The notes under the pieces were generated by a model. The model saw only the letters and a program-made list of their open reading frames with translations. It was not told the DNA's origin and made no database searches. Made by a program: the position numbers and the translations under genes. From JABEVB01 sp049965775 (lineage in GTDB: Bacteria > Planctomycetota > Phycisphaerae > WQYP01), in the NCBI GenBank assembly GCA_049965775.1, contig JBMFVX010000013.1, positions 1 to 36,561 on the forward strand: a stretch of 36,561 nt of DNA, in the 5' to 3' direction. Shown here piece by piece: positions 26,308-34,659 of the stretch (the first letter of the stretch is position 1; each line of letters begins with the position of its first letter).

Positions 26308-26362
26308 ATCTCAATTTTTAATTCAGCCGTCATTAACATCTCGCCCCAGGAAAACGCAAATT

Positions 26363-26376
26363 TGCCATCTCAAATC
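26363..26376. repeat. left part of repeat array C
   Basis: A short tctcaaat unit lies directly beside the left end of the small inverted-repeat element. The 9 bases at 26367-26375 (atctcaaat) occur again directly after the element at 26550-26558. Confidence 0.6.
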
Positions 26377-26549
26377 ACTGTTGTCCGGTCAACGACATGG
26401 GCAACAGCAACTCCAAGCCTGAAGAACAAGGGTTTTCTGCATCTATGATAGGGTACATGATTTGAAATAATTCTGTCGGAAAAATCCTCGTAATTTCTCA
26501 CAAAATGGCGGTTTTCAAATGTCAACGCAGGCTTCGCCGGACAGTAGTG
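26376..26549. mobile_element. small MITE-like element inside repeat array
   Basis: The ends are 13-bp imperfect terminal inverted repeats: CACTGTTGTCCGG on the left and CACTACTGTCCGG on the complement of the right end, with two mismatches. The roughly 174-nt interior is AT-richer than its surroundings and codes for nothing visible. The element is flanked by a 9-bp direct repeat (atctcaaat). This could be a target duplication, or simply two units of the array into which it inserted. The size and lack of a gene fit a non-autonomous miniature transposable element. No parent transposase is in the window. Confidence 0.45.
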
Positions 26550-26601
26550 ATCTCAAATCTCAAATCCTGAAATCTGAAATTCTCAAATTCTCAAATCGTT
26601 A
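26550..26601. repeat. right part of repeat array C
   Basis: Contiguous units of tctcaaat, tgaaatc and ttctcaaa. Its first 26 nt (26550-26575) match 25593-25618 exactly in direct orientation, so the four-helix-bundle gene lies between two perfect copies about 957 nt apart. Confidence 0.85.
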
Positions 26602-26848
26602 AATTCTCCTCCATCGCGCTCGCCGCACAACCGCGGCCCGCTTAGCCCGCACCCGCCCGTCTGTTCGAATGTCAATTGTTCTCAATGCCGCCGCCCTGCG
26701 AGGTGACTCTGAAATGCCCCGGATGCGCGGCGGAGGATCGAGCCGACTCTGAATTGAGTCTGCGAGATTCGACAACAAAGCAGACAGGGCATTTCAGCCC
26801 CATCGCAATCCCGGCCATTATTCGAACAGTATCCTGCCAACGATTGCC
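26602..26848. other. gene-free sequence after array C
   Basis: I see no convincing gene here. A short frame on the plus strand (26676-26930) runs through the terminator hairpin and has no recognisable content. The inverted pair aaatgcccc near 26713 and ggggcatttcag-like sequence near 26788 shows weak symmetry only. Confidence 0.5.
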
Positions 26849-26886
26849 AAAAAAGAGAGGCAGGGCAGCCTCCGCCGCCCTGCCTC
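26849..26886 (-). terminator. intrinsic terminator of nrdJ
   Basis: A perfect 10-bp stem (gaggcagggc at 26857-26866 and gccctgcctc at 26877-26886) with a 10-nt loop is followed on the minus strand by TC and then six T residues (26849-26854). It lies about 56 nt after the nrdJ stop codon. Confidence 0.85.
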
Positions 26887-26942
26887 CGGAGTCGCCATCC
26901 GTGGCTTTCAGATATCAGCCAACCGCGTGATCGCCCGTTGCT

Positions 26943-29900
26943 TTACGAACAGCCTTGTGATGTTCCGCAGTTGTTGCATTTGTAACAGCTACCATTGCGT
27001 ACGGTAATACTGCCGCACACGCTACAGTTGGGCGCATCGCCCATCAGACCGACCAGCTGCTGCGAGAGTGCGTCAGTTTGGGTGGCCACCCCGCCCTGCA
27101 TTAGTGTTATGCGGTCGCTGTGCACTTTGGTTCCGTGGTCGTGGCCATTGCCGTTACCATTACCGTTACCGCGGCCATGACCATTGCCGTTACCGTTGCC
27201 GGCAGTACTGGCATAACCATCGGCCAGCGAGGGCGGGGTTACATCCATGAGCTTAGCGGAATGGGCAGCGGCGTCATCGGCGTGATGCTCCGCCGGGGCC
27301 TCGTGGTGGTTGCCGCGTTTGGGGGCGTTTTCCGCACGGTAACCGGGCAGAAACTGCATACCGAGCCAGCGCACGAGGTAATCCATCACGCTCTTGGCAA
27401 AGGGTATATCGCCGTTGCGGGTCATACCTGCGGGTTCAAACCGCATGTGTTCAAACTTGCGCACCATGGCCGAGAGCGGCACACCATATTGGAGATTAAG
27501 CGAGATGAGCGTGGCAATGGCATCCATGAGGCCGCCGACCGTGCTGCCCTGTTTGGCCATGGTGATAAATACCTCGCCGGGGCTGCCATCTTCAAAGAGG
27601 CCGCAGGTGATGTAACCCTCGTGGCCGCTGATGTCGAACTTATGGGTGATGCTGGGCCGGGTGTCGGGCAGGCGCCGCCGCAGAGGCCGTTCGATGATGC
27701 GCTCTTCAACGCGTTGTACAACGGAGGCGGCGGCCACGGACTTGGCTGCGGCGCTTTTGGCGGCAGATGAAGCATCGGCCTGGGCCTGCTGGGGCACTGC
27801 GGGCGACGGGTCGCCACAGGTGGTGCAGGCCACCGCTGCCTCAACTTTAAGCGCATCAATGTCGGCATCATCGGAGGCATCGTCATCGGACGTGCTGTTG
27901 AGCGGCTGGCTGAGTTTGGAGCCATCGCGGTAGAGGGCGACGGCCTTGAGTCCGAGCTTCCAGCTTTCGCGATAGGCTTCTTCAATGTCGGCGGTGTTGA
28001 CTTCATTGGGCAGATTGATGGTTTTGCTGATAGCGCCGCTGATAAAGGGCTGGGCGGCGGCCATCATACGAATATGCCCGAGGTGGTGAATAAAGCGCTT
28101 GCCCTTGCGGCCGCAGCGATTGGCACAATCAAACACGGCGAGGTGCTCGTCTTTAAGGTGCGGCGCACCCTCTACGGTCTGTGAGCCGCAGATCACGTCA
28201 TTGGCATCGCGCATTTGCCGCTTGGTAAAGCCCAAAGCCCGCAGCAGGTTAAACGAGGGTTCCTGCCATTGGGCGGTGGTAAAGCCAAGCCGGGTCATGG
28301 CAGCATCGCCGAGCGTCCAAGGAGAAAAGGCGAAGGCCAGCTCGAAAACCGAGGGCAGGCAAGCCTCGATTTTAGCCAGTTCATCATCCGTGAAGCCCTT
28401 CGCCTTTAGTGTCTCCTGGTTTATATGCGGCGAGCCTTTAAGGGACAGGGTGCCAAGCACATAGGTGAGAATGTCCTTAATTTGCGTCTCGGAGTAGCCG
28501 AGGTTTCGCAAGGCCGGCTCAACCGACTGATTGGCAATTTTAAAGTAGCCGCCGCCGGCAAGTTTTTTGAATTTAACGAGGGCGAAGTCAGGCTCGACGC
28601 CGGTGGTGTCGCAATCCATCAGCAGGCCGATGGTGCCGGTGGGAGCTATAACGGTTGTCTGGGCGTTGCGGTAACCGAACTTTTCACCCAGGGCAACGGC
28701 ACGGGTCCAGGCTTCACGCGCCGCGGCCAGCAATTGAGGCGACGAAGTCGGCCCGGTGAACTGCGAAGCATCGAGGATGCGGGGCTTGATTTCGAGCGAT
28801 TCGTATTGGCCGTCGTTGGCGGCAGCGCGGTGGTTGCGCATGACGCGGAGCATGTCAGCGCGGTTGCGATGATACCCCGGAAATGGCCCAAGCTCGCCGG
28901 CAAGTTCGGCTGAGGCGGCATAGCTTTCGGCGGTCATCAGGGCGGTAATGGCTCCGCAGATGGCGCGGCCTTCGTCGCTGTCGTAGGGGATGCCGGCTAC
29001 CATAAGCATGGTGCCGATGTTGGCATAACCCAGCCCCAGCGTGCGGTATTCGTAGCTGAGGCGGGCGATTTCGCGGCTTGGGTAGGCGGCCATCAACACC
29101 GAAATTTCCAGCACCATGGTCCAGAGCCGACAGGCATGCTGAAAACCTTCAATGTCGAACTTGCGGGCTGCGTTATCAAAAAACTTCATCAGGTTGATGG
29201 AGGCCAGATTGCACGCGGTGTTGTCGAGAAACATATACTCGCTGCACGGGTTGCTGGCGTTGATGCGCCCGCTCTGCGGGCAGGTGTGCCATTCGTTGAT
29301 GGTATCATCGTACTGCACGCCGGGGTCGGCGCAGCGCCAGGCCGCAAAGGCGATTTGCTGCCACAGGTCGCGTGCCTTGATGGTTTTATGCACTTTGCGG
29401 TCGGTACGGCGAATGAGGTTCCAGTCGGCGTCTTTTTCGACCGCGGCCACAAATTTGTTGGGCACACGCACCGAGTTGTTGGAGTTCTGGCCTGATACGG
29501 TGGCGTACGCTTCGCCATTAAAGTCATAGTCAAGCTTGAGTTTAAGTTTGGAGGCAAGCTCCTGGTGCTCGCGCGGCAGATGCTTAAGGCCTTCCACCAG
29601 AGCGGCAACCTTGAGTTCTTCGCGCACCTTCCAGTTTACAAACTCGCTGATGTCGGGGTGATCAAGATCTAGGCAGACCATTTTGGCGGCGCGACGGGTG
29701 GTGCCGCCCGATTTGATGGCCCCTGCGGCGCGGTCGCCGATTTTAAGAAAGCTCATAAGGCCGGAAGATTTGCCGCCGCCGGAGAGCGATTCATTATCGC
29801 CCCGGAGGTGCGAAAAGTTTGTGCCCGTGCCCGAACCGTACTTAAACAGCCGCGCTTCGCGCACCCACAAGTCCATAATGCCGCCATCGTTTACCAGGTC

Positions 29901-30470
29901 GTCATCCACACTTTGAATGAAGCAGGCGTGCGGCTGCGGATGGCTGTAGGCATCGTTGGATTGTTCAAGCTGCAGCGTTTTCGGATTGACAAACCAATGC
30001 CCCTGCGACGGGCCGGTCATACCGTAGGCAAAGTTAAGGCCGGTGTTGAACCACTGAGGCGAATTGGGCGCCGCCATCTGGTGCAGCATCATGTAGGCGA
30101 GTTCATCGTAAAACGCATCGGCATCTTGCGCGGAGCTGAAGTAGCCGTAGTCGCGGCCCCATTGGGTCCAGCATCCCGCGAGACGATGAACCACCTGGCG
30201 CACCGATTTTTCGGGGCCGGTTTTGGGTTTGCCGTCGGCGTCGAGCACCGGTTTACCCTGGGCATCAACCTCGGGCACGCCGGCCTTACGGAAATACTTG
30301 CTTACCATAATATCGGTGGCGAGCTGCGACCAATCGGCCGGTATTTCAGCATCCTTCATTTCAAACACGACCGAGCCATCCACATTACTGATGCGGCTGG
30401 TGCGGCGCGCAAAGGCCACCTTTGAGTAAACATCTTCCCCGGCTTTGGTAAACTTGCGAACAACTTTCAT
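26943..30470 (-). CDS. nrdJ: adenosylcobalamin-dependent ribonucleotide reductase, class II
   Basis: Class II reductases make deoxynucleotides using coenzyme B12 to form the thiyl radical. The ATG at 30470 (1175 residues) has AGGAG 8 nt upstream; a TTG-type longer start is not supported. The N-terminal region shows QMAAPNSPQWFNTGLNFAYG. The active-site loop is NASNPCSEYMFLDNTACNLA, with N407, C409 and E411, and a later loop is VIAPTGTIGLLMDCDTTGVE. After about residue 855 comes a low-complexity linker, then a TSCPD-like domain (YITCGLFEDGSPGEVFITMA), a Gly-Asn repeat at 1091-1113 and a C-terminal Cys cluster (C1149, C1152, C1162, C1165, C1168, C1174). That cluster probably shuttles reducing power to the active site. 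It lies 181 nt after dcd. Confidence 0.97.
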   Translation of the reverse strand: MKVVRKFTKAGEDVYSKVAFARRTSRISNVDGSVVFEMKDAEIPADWSQLATDIMVSKYFRKAGVPEVDAQGKPVLDADGKPKTGPEKSVRQVVHRLAGCWTQWGRDYGYFSSAQDADAFYDELAYMMLHQMAAPNSPQWFNTGLNFAYGMTGPSQGHWFVNPKTLQLEQSNDAYSHPQPHACFIQSVDDDLVNDGGIMDLWVREARLFKYGSGTGTNFSHLRGDNESLSGGGKSSGLMSFLKIGDRAAGAIKSGGTTRRAAKMVCLDLDHPDISEFVNWKVREELKVAALVEGLKHLPREHQELASKLKLKLDYDFNGEAYATVSGQNSNNSVRVPNKFVAAVEKDADWNLIRRTDRKVHKTIKARDLWQQIAFAAWRCADPGVQYDDTINEWHTCPQSGRINASNPCSEYMFLDNTACNLASINLMKFFDNAARKFDIEGFQHACRLWTMVLEISVLMAAYPSREIARLSYEYRTLGLGYANIGTMLMVAGIPYDSDEGRAICGAITALMTAESYAASAELAGELGPFPGYHRNRADMLRVMRNHRAAANDGQYESLEIKPRILDASQFTGPTSSPQLLAAAREAWTRAVALGEKFGYRNAQTTVIAPTGTIGLLMDCDTTGVEPDFALVKFKKLAGGGYFKIANQSVEPALRNLGYSETQIKDILTYVLGTLSLKGSPHINQETLKAKGFTDDELAKIEACLPSVFELAFAFSPWTLGDAAMTRLGFTTAQWQEPSFNLLRALGFTKRQMRDANDVICGSQTVEGAPHLKDEHLAVFDCANRCGRKGKRFIHHLGHIRMMAAAQPFISGAISKTINLPNEVNTADIEEAYRESWKLGLKAVALYRDGSKLSQPLNSTSDDDASDDADIDALKVEAAVACTTCGDPSPAVPQQAQADASSAAKSAAAKSVAAASVVQRVEERIIERPLRRRLPDTRPSITHKFDISGHEGYITCGLFEDGSPGEVFITMAKQGSTVGGLMDAIATLISLNLQYGVPLSAMVRKFEHMRFEPAGMTRNGDIPFAKSVMDYLVRWLGMQFLPGYRAENAPKRGNHHEAPAEHHADDAAAHSAKLMDVTPPSLADGYASTAGNGNGNGHGRGNGNGNGNGHDHGTKVHSDRITLMQGGVATQTDALSQQLVGLMGDAPNCSVCGSITVRNGSCYKCNNCGTSQGCS
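27132..27200 (-). repeat. Gly-Asn codon repeat inside nrdJ
   Basis: Alternating Gly and Asn codons, broken by His, Arg and Asp, encode a segment of about 23 residues near the C-terminus of NrdJ. The DNA is a short imperfect 6-bp repeat that could change length by slippage in multiples of six without breaking the frame. Confidence 0.85.
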
Positions 30471-30651
30471 GGCATTACTCCTGATGCATCCTTGCATGAA
30501 CCGGCTCAGCGGCAGACCCTTCCGCTGTACCCCAACTAAATAAACCGGCCCAACCCGAATATCACAGCGCCGGCAAACACCGCCGACGGCTTACATCCCG
30601 CAAAACTCAACTTCATCCTCGACCAAGAACCGCCCTTTGTTTTGCCGCACG

Positions 30652-31206
30652 TTAGTCAACGCGCGGCAAAGTAAGGCCCGGCTGATCCTGATATTTGCCG
30701 CTCTTGTCGGCATAACTGGTGCGGCAAACCTGTTCGCCGCGCAGAAAAATGATCTGGGCAATACCCTCGTTGGCGTATATTTTGGCCGGCAAGGGCGTTG
30801 TGTTTGAAATTTCGATGGTGACGCGTCCCTTCCATTCCGGCTCAAGCGGCGTGACGTTTACGATAATGCCGCAGCGGGCATAGGTGCTTTTACCGACGCA
30901 AATGGCGAGCATGTCGCGCGGAATTTCAAAATATTCGACGGTTTCGCACAAAGCGAAGCTGTTGGGCGGAATCAGGACGTAGCCGGTTTTGGAGGCGTCC
31001 ACATCCACAAAGCTGCGCGGCGAAAAACTTTTGGGGTCTACCACTTCAGAGTTTACGTTGGTAAAAATTTTGAACTGAACGCCCACGCGCACGTCGTAGC
31101 CATAGCTCGACACGCCGTAACTGATGCGCCCGGCCCGTTTCACTGCCCGTTCAAACGGGTCAATACGAACCAGTTCTTCTATTTGCGAATCCGCGAGAAT
31201 GCCCAT
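30652..31206 (-). CDS. dcd: dCTP deaminase
   Basis: This enzyme turns dCTP into dUTP (or dUMP in bifunctional forms), feeding dTMP synthesis. The 184-residue product has the trimeric dUTPase-like fold signatures: [15 protein letters not shown] near residue 28, [20 protein letters not shown] with S107 and R111, and [20 protein letters not shown] with the catalytic Glu at 132. The C-terminal tail ends [13 protein letters not shown], typical for the family. It precedes nrdJ on the same strand, so the two may be transcribed together and share the task of dNTP supply. Confidence 0.96.
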   Translation of the reverse strand: MGILADSQIEELVRIDPFERAVKRAGRISYGVSSYGYDVRVGVQFKIFTNVNSEVVDPKSFSPRSFVDVDASKTGYVLIPPNSFALCETVEYFEIPRDMLAICVGKSTYARCGIIVNVTPLEPEWKGRVTIEISNTTPLPAKIYANEGIAQIIFLRGEQVCRTSYADKSGKYQDQPGLTLPRVD

Positions 31207-31235
31207 GTTGCCTGCCTGCTTGTTAGGTATCTGTT

Positions 31236-31264
31236 AGTATACGCTGCCATCTACGACAGCACAA
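31236..31264 (-). promoter_or_regulatory. possible dcd promoter
   Basis: On the minus strand TTGTGC (31259-31264) is followed after 17 nt by TATACT (31236-31241). The predicted start would lie about 20 nt before the dcd ATG. The -10 is good and the -35 matches only three of six consensus bases. Confidence 0.4.
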
Positions 31265-31452
31265 GCGTGGCCTACCATGGCCGATAAACTTACTCGCATC
31301 CTGCGACCGCCAACCTGCCTGCCTCGCTCCCACACCGAGCCTCCGGACTACCGAAGGTTCGCAATTTGCGTACCGTCTCGTCCGGCCTTTTCAGTCAGGG
31401 ACGGGTTAAAAACCCGCCAAAGCGGCCAGAGCCATTAAAGTATGGCCAAAAT

Positions 31453-31472
31453 CGCGATAAGAACGCGATAAG
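31453..31472. repeat. two 9-bp direct repeats one helical turn apart
   Basis: CGCGATAAG occurs twice, at 31453-31461 and 31464-31472, with an 11-nt step from start to start. That spacing puts both copies on the same face of the helix, as in operator or iteron sites. No protein is known to bind this sequence. Confidence 0.6.
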
Positions 31473-31546
31473 TGCCAAACTTTAGGTACTGTAACGCTAT
31501 ATCTTGTGGTGTCAACTGCATATTTTACTAAATATTGATTAACAGG

Positions 31547-31555
31547 TTATCCACA
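31547..31555 (+). promoter_or_regulatory. DnaA-box-like site
   Basis: TTATCCACA is a perfect match to the DnaA box consensus. It lies in an AT-rich stretch of the dcd-mutY gap. Only one such perfect box is visible here, so this is not by itself an origin. Confidence 0.5.
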
Positions 31556-31560
31556 ATCAT

Positions 31561-31583
31561 AAGTTATTGAAATACAATAACTT
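31561..31583. repeat. perfect 23-nt palindrome with 5-nt loop
   Basis: AAGTTATTG and its exact complement CAATAACTT flank a 5-nt centre. It starts 5 nt after the DnaA-box-like site and about 75 nt before the first possible mutY start. It has no T-run of terminator type. It could be a regulator binding site. Confidence 0.65.
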
Positions 31584-31659
31584 GTGTCGCCACAAACTCC
31601 AAACACAACCTGTTGTGGCCCGCATTTCATTTGTACGCCCCTGCATATGTTAAGGGTTT

Positions 31660-32826
31660 GTGAGCACCGGGTTAACAGACCGCCAAGCTGCGTTTGCTTT
31701 CGCCGGGCCCATTTCTACAATGGCCGCCATGAAAGCGCGTCGCGTGATGCAACCAAAATATGTAAAAATGTTGAAACAATCATTTACGGCATTGCTGCTG
31801 CCCTGGTTTGATGCCAACAAGCGCCCCATGCCCTGGCGAAACACACGCGACCCCTATGTCATCTGGGTTTCTGAAATCATGCTGCAGCAGACGCAGGTGG
31901 CGACGGTTATCCCTTATTTTGTAAGGTTTCTGCGGCGTTTTCCAACGGTCGCAGACCTCGCCGCAGCACCGCTCAACGATGTGCTGGCCCTGTGGGCTGG
32001 ATTGGGCTATTATCGCCGGGCTAAACATCTTCATACGTGCGCATGTACAGTTGTTAATGTGTATGGGGGCGTATTTCCGACCGATGCGGCAGCGCTTCAG
32101 ACTCTCCCCGGCATCGGACGGTATACCGCCGCCGCCATCGCCAGCATCGCCGCCGACCAGAGCGTTGCCGTGCTTGATGGCAACGTTAAACGCGTGCTGG
32201 CGCGGCTGCTGGCCATGCGCGTGGATGTCTCTCAGTCGGCCGCCGCAGCCCGGCTTTGGGATATTGCCGAAAACCTTGTGCCCCCGACCCGCCCCGGCGA
32301 TTACAACCAGGCCATGATGGAACTCGGCGCAACCGTCTGCTTGCCCCAAACACCTCATTGCGACGCATGCCCGGTGCGAAGCCTGTGCCGCGCTGTAGCC
32401 GCCGGCCGGCAACATGCAATTCCGCGCAGGCGACCCACCCGCGTAACACCCACCCTGCACTGCGCGGCCGCGGCCATTCGCTGCGGCAAGCGATGGCTGC
32501 TCGTGCAGCGCCCCCATGAGGGGCTTTGGAACGGCCTTTGGGAACTGCCCACCATCTGGAGCAGGCCTCCACGCGATACCGCAGCCGCGCAACGCGCGTT
32601 TTGCAAACTGCTTGCCGGCAAGGTCGAAAAGATAAGGCCCATCGTCACGCTGCAGCATCAACTGACCCATAGGCTTATTGACTGCACGCTCTTTGCCGGC
32701 GAGATGAAAGCATCACAGGCCAAAGCGCAAGTGCGGGCCGGCCGGGGGCGATGGGTACGCAGCGCCGACGATTTGCCCACCAGCCGCCTGACGGCCAAAC
32801 TCCTCGCGGCCGCCAACAATGCCTAG
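31660..32826 (+). CDS. mutY: A/G-specific adenine DNA glycosylase
   Basis: MutY removes adenine paired with 8-oxoguanine. Numbered from the GTG at 31660 (388 residues), the glycosylase domain shows MPWRNTRDPYVIWVSEIMLQ with catalytic E72. The helix-hairpin-helix LPGIGRYTAAAIASIA follows, then VAVLDGNVKRVLARLLA with D173. The iron-sulfur cluster uses C227, C234, C237 and C243 with C-X6-C-X2-C-X5-C spacing. The C-terminal NUDIX-like domain (from about residue 262) recognises the oxidised base, with LLVQRPHEGLWNGLWELP. Homology begins near residue 37 (MLKQSFTALLLPWFD), so the true start may be a later ATG at 31720, 31729, 31747 or 31768; no site has a clear Shine-Dalgarno sequence. Confidence 0.95.
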   Translation: MSTGLTDRQAAFAFAGPISTMAAMKARRVMQPKYVKMLKQSFTALLLPWFDANKRPMPWRNTRDPYVIWVSEIMLQQTQVATVIPYFVRFLRRFPTVADLAAAPLNDVLALWAGLGYYRRAKHLHTCACTVVNVYGGVFPTDAAALQTLPGIGRYTAAAIASIAADQSVAVLDGNVKRVLARLLAMRVDVSQSAAAARLWDIAENLVPPTRPGDYNQAMMELGATVCLPQTPHCDACPVRSLCRAVAAGRQHAIPRRRPTRVTPTLHCAAAAIRCGKRWLLVQRPHEGLWNGLWELPTIWSRPPRDTAAAQRAFCKLLAGKVEKIRPIVTLQHQLTHRLIDCTLFAGEMKASQAKAQVRAGRGRWVRSADDLPTSRLTAKLLAAANNA

Positions 32827-33052
32827 GAGCCTGTCGCGGCAATTCGCGATTCCGCCAAGTCGTCTGACGGGTCTGGCGGCAAGCGCACTGGGCCGCGTCA
32901 TCACATGGCCGTAAAGCTTTGCAGGACAATTACCGCCGACAAGCCGGCGGCTAAATGGACGCGCGGTGCCGAGGCGGTAAATTCCCCCTCCCGTTTATCT
33001 GCGAACATCGGGGTAATCTGCGGTTAAAACGCGGTTAAACCGGCTGCAAAAC

Positions 33053-33832
33053 TTACACTGTTATCGCCAGGCCATCGTAGGCAATGCGTACATGCGGTGG
33101 TAGCAGCGCCTCGGCCTGCTCGTGGAGCACATCATGCGCCAGGTGCGTAAAGTACGCCTGCTGCGGTGCAAGCTCTGCGATGCGTTCCAACGCCTGATCA
33201 AAAGAAAAATGTGTGGGGTGCGGACGCGGGCGAAGAGCATCTATCACCAGCACACGCACGCCGCGAAGAATGTCCATGGACGCTGCCGGAATTTCAGCGC
33301 AATCGGTACAGTATGCAAAATCTCCTATGCGAAAGCCCAGCACGTGTGCCTTGCCATGCACCAGCGGCAGCGGCTGCCACGGCCTGCCAAACAAATTGAA
33401 CGGTCCGGTAATTTCGTGCGGCACCAGTTCGGGCCGATACAATTGCGGATCGGTGTTGGCCGTAAACGCATACGCAAATACCCGCTGCAACGTGGCCAGT
33501 GTGTCGGCCGAGCCGTAAACAGGCAGCGGCGCCTGTAAGATCGTGTTGAATCGCCGCACGTCATCAAGTCCAAAAATGTGGTCGGCATGCGCATGCGTAA
33601 ACACCACCGCATCAATGCGGTCAACGCGATTGGCCACAGCCTGCAGACGCAGCTCAGGAGCGGCATCAATAAGAATGGTTTTGCCCGCGTAGCTCACGGT
33701 GATGCTGGTACGCGAGCGCTGGTCGCGCCGGTCGCTGCTGGAACACACCTGACAGTGGCAACCAATCATGGGCACACCGGCCGAAGTGCCTGTGCCAAGA
33801 AACTGAATGGCTAATGTTTTTGTCGCATCCAT
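33053..33832 (-). CDS. PhnP-like metallo-beta-lactamase-fold hydrolase
   Basis: A 259-residue metallo-beta-lactamase-fold protein of the group that includes PhnP (phosphoribosyl 1,2-cyclic phosphate phosphodiesterase). FLGTGTSAGVPMIGC opens the fold. The structural-zinc motif C25-X-C27-X2-C30 is as in PhnP. The metal motif HAHADH (H80, H82, D84, H85) is followed by later ligands in CTDCAEIP and FTHLAHD. There are no other phosphonate genes nearby, so a role in phosphonate breakdown is not supported here; a general cyclic phosphodiesterase function is more cautious. It is divergent from the response regulator gene, with 125 nt between them. Confidence 0.85.
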   Translation of the reverse strand: MDATKTLAIQFLGTGTSAGVPMIGCHCQVCSSSDRRDQRSRTSITVSYAGKTILIDAAPELRLQAVANRVDRIDAVVFTHAHADHIFGLDDVRRFNTILQAPLPVYGSADTLATLQRVFAYAFTANTDPQLYRPELVPHEITGPFNLFGRPWQPLPLVHGKAHVLGFRIGDFAYCTDCAEIPAASMDILRGVRVLVIDALRPRPHPTHFSFDQALERIAELAPQQAYFTHLAHDVLHEQAEALLPPHVRIAYDGLAITV

Positions 33833-33957
33833 GAAAACCAGCCTACGGGTGTTAAAACGTTAAAGCAAGTGCGCACTGCCTACCGATACAGATTGGACGA
33901 TTGGTGAACCGTGGGCCCCGCCGCATCCGCCTTGCCCGCATAAATCTAAGGATATTC

Positions 33958-34473
33958 ATGTCTATTGACAGCAATTTATTTGCCGAACCATTGGTCATAC
34001 TGTTGGTGGATGACGACCCCACCGACACGGCCAACATGATCAAGGCCTTGGAGGACGCCCGCATTCACAATCGGCTGCTGTTGCTGCGCAAAGGCGGCGA
34101 CCTGTTGGACTTTCTGCATAAGCGTCCGCCTTACCAGGAAGTTCCTACACCCGACCTGATTCTTTTAGACCTGCACCTTACCGATACCCATGGCCGCGAC
34201 TTGCTGGAAATGCTTCGGCAAGACCAGACATTTGCGAGCACCAACGTCATCGTCATTGCGGACCCGACTCAGGGCGACCCCAACAGCGAAACATTTGATT
34301 TGGACGTCGAAGTTTTTCTAACCAGACCGGTTGCCCCGGACAACCTGCTTACTGCGATTCGCACCGCCAGCGACGGCTGGATTTGTTTTGTGAAGCGCCT
34401 GGCGGTTAACCGCGGGCGCCCCGTCGGTACGCAAACGCCTCCGCAGCCGCTGCCGCGGGCCATCAGCGCCTGA
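33958..34473 (+). CDS. single-domain response regulator with atypical switch residues
   Basis: A stand-alone receiver domain of the Rcp1/CheY-like type. The ATG at 33958 (171 residues) has AAGGA 7 nt upstream and starts MSIDSNLFAEPLVILLVDDD. The acidic cluster is D18-D20 and the likely phosphate acceptor is D71 (PDLILLDLHLTD). The usual Thr/Ser after beta-4 is Ala (A101 in VIVIADP), and the conserved Lys after beta-5 is Arg (R123 in FLTRPVAP). No output domain follows, only a short basic and Pro-rich tail. Phosphorylation signalling may therefore be altered. No histidine kinase is next to it; the SEC-C protein gene follows after 186 nt. Confidence 0.85.
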   Translation: MSIDSNLFAEPLVILLVDDDPTDTANMIKALEDARIHNRLLLLRKGGDLLDFLHKRPPYQEVPTPDLILLDLHLTDTHGRDLLEMLRQDQTFASTNVIVIADPTQGDPNSETFDLDVEVFLTRPVAPDNLLTAIRTASDGWICFVKRLAVNRGRPVGTQTPPQPLPRAISA

Positions 34474-34659
34474 GTTGCGCCAGGCGCTTCGGGCTGACGA
34501 AAAGCGTCTGCACAAACGCTGGCGCTATTTTGCCTGTATTATTTTCGCAGCGGAGCTCCTTTTCATACCTACTGCCAATCGGGTCATAATAAAATTCTCG
34601 CCCCGGCCGTCCGCGAATAGAAGTTGCCACCAGCCCCTGCCAGCCATTATGCTTTGAGC

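Noticed and set aside
23975..26601. CRISPR array
   Set aside because: The repeats are contiguous 7-8 nt units without unique spacers of constant length, and there are no cas genes.
26676..26930. 84-codon plus-strand frame before the nrdJ terminator
   Set aside because: It runs through the terminator hairpin and shows no domain, start signal or family resemblance.
30471..30651. Possible cobalamin riboswitch before nrdJ
   Set aside because: The 181-nt gap lacks the conserved B12-box pattern and is rather short for a riboswitch plus expression platform.
31207..31659. Replication origin
   Set aside because: Only one perfect DnaA box is visible and neither dnaA nor dnaN is nearby; reported as a regulatory-looking region only.
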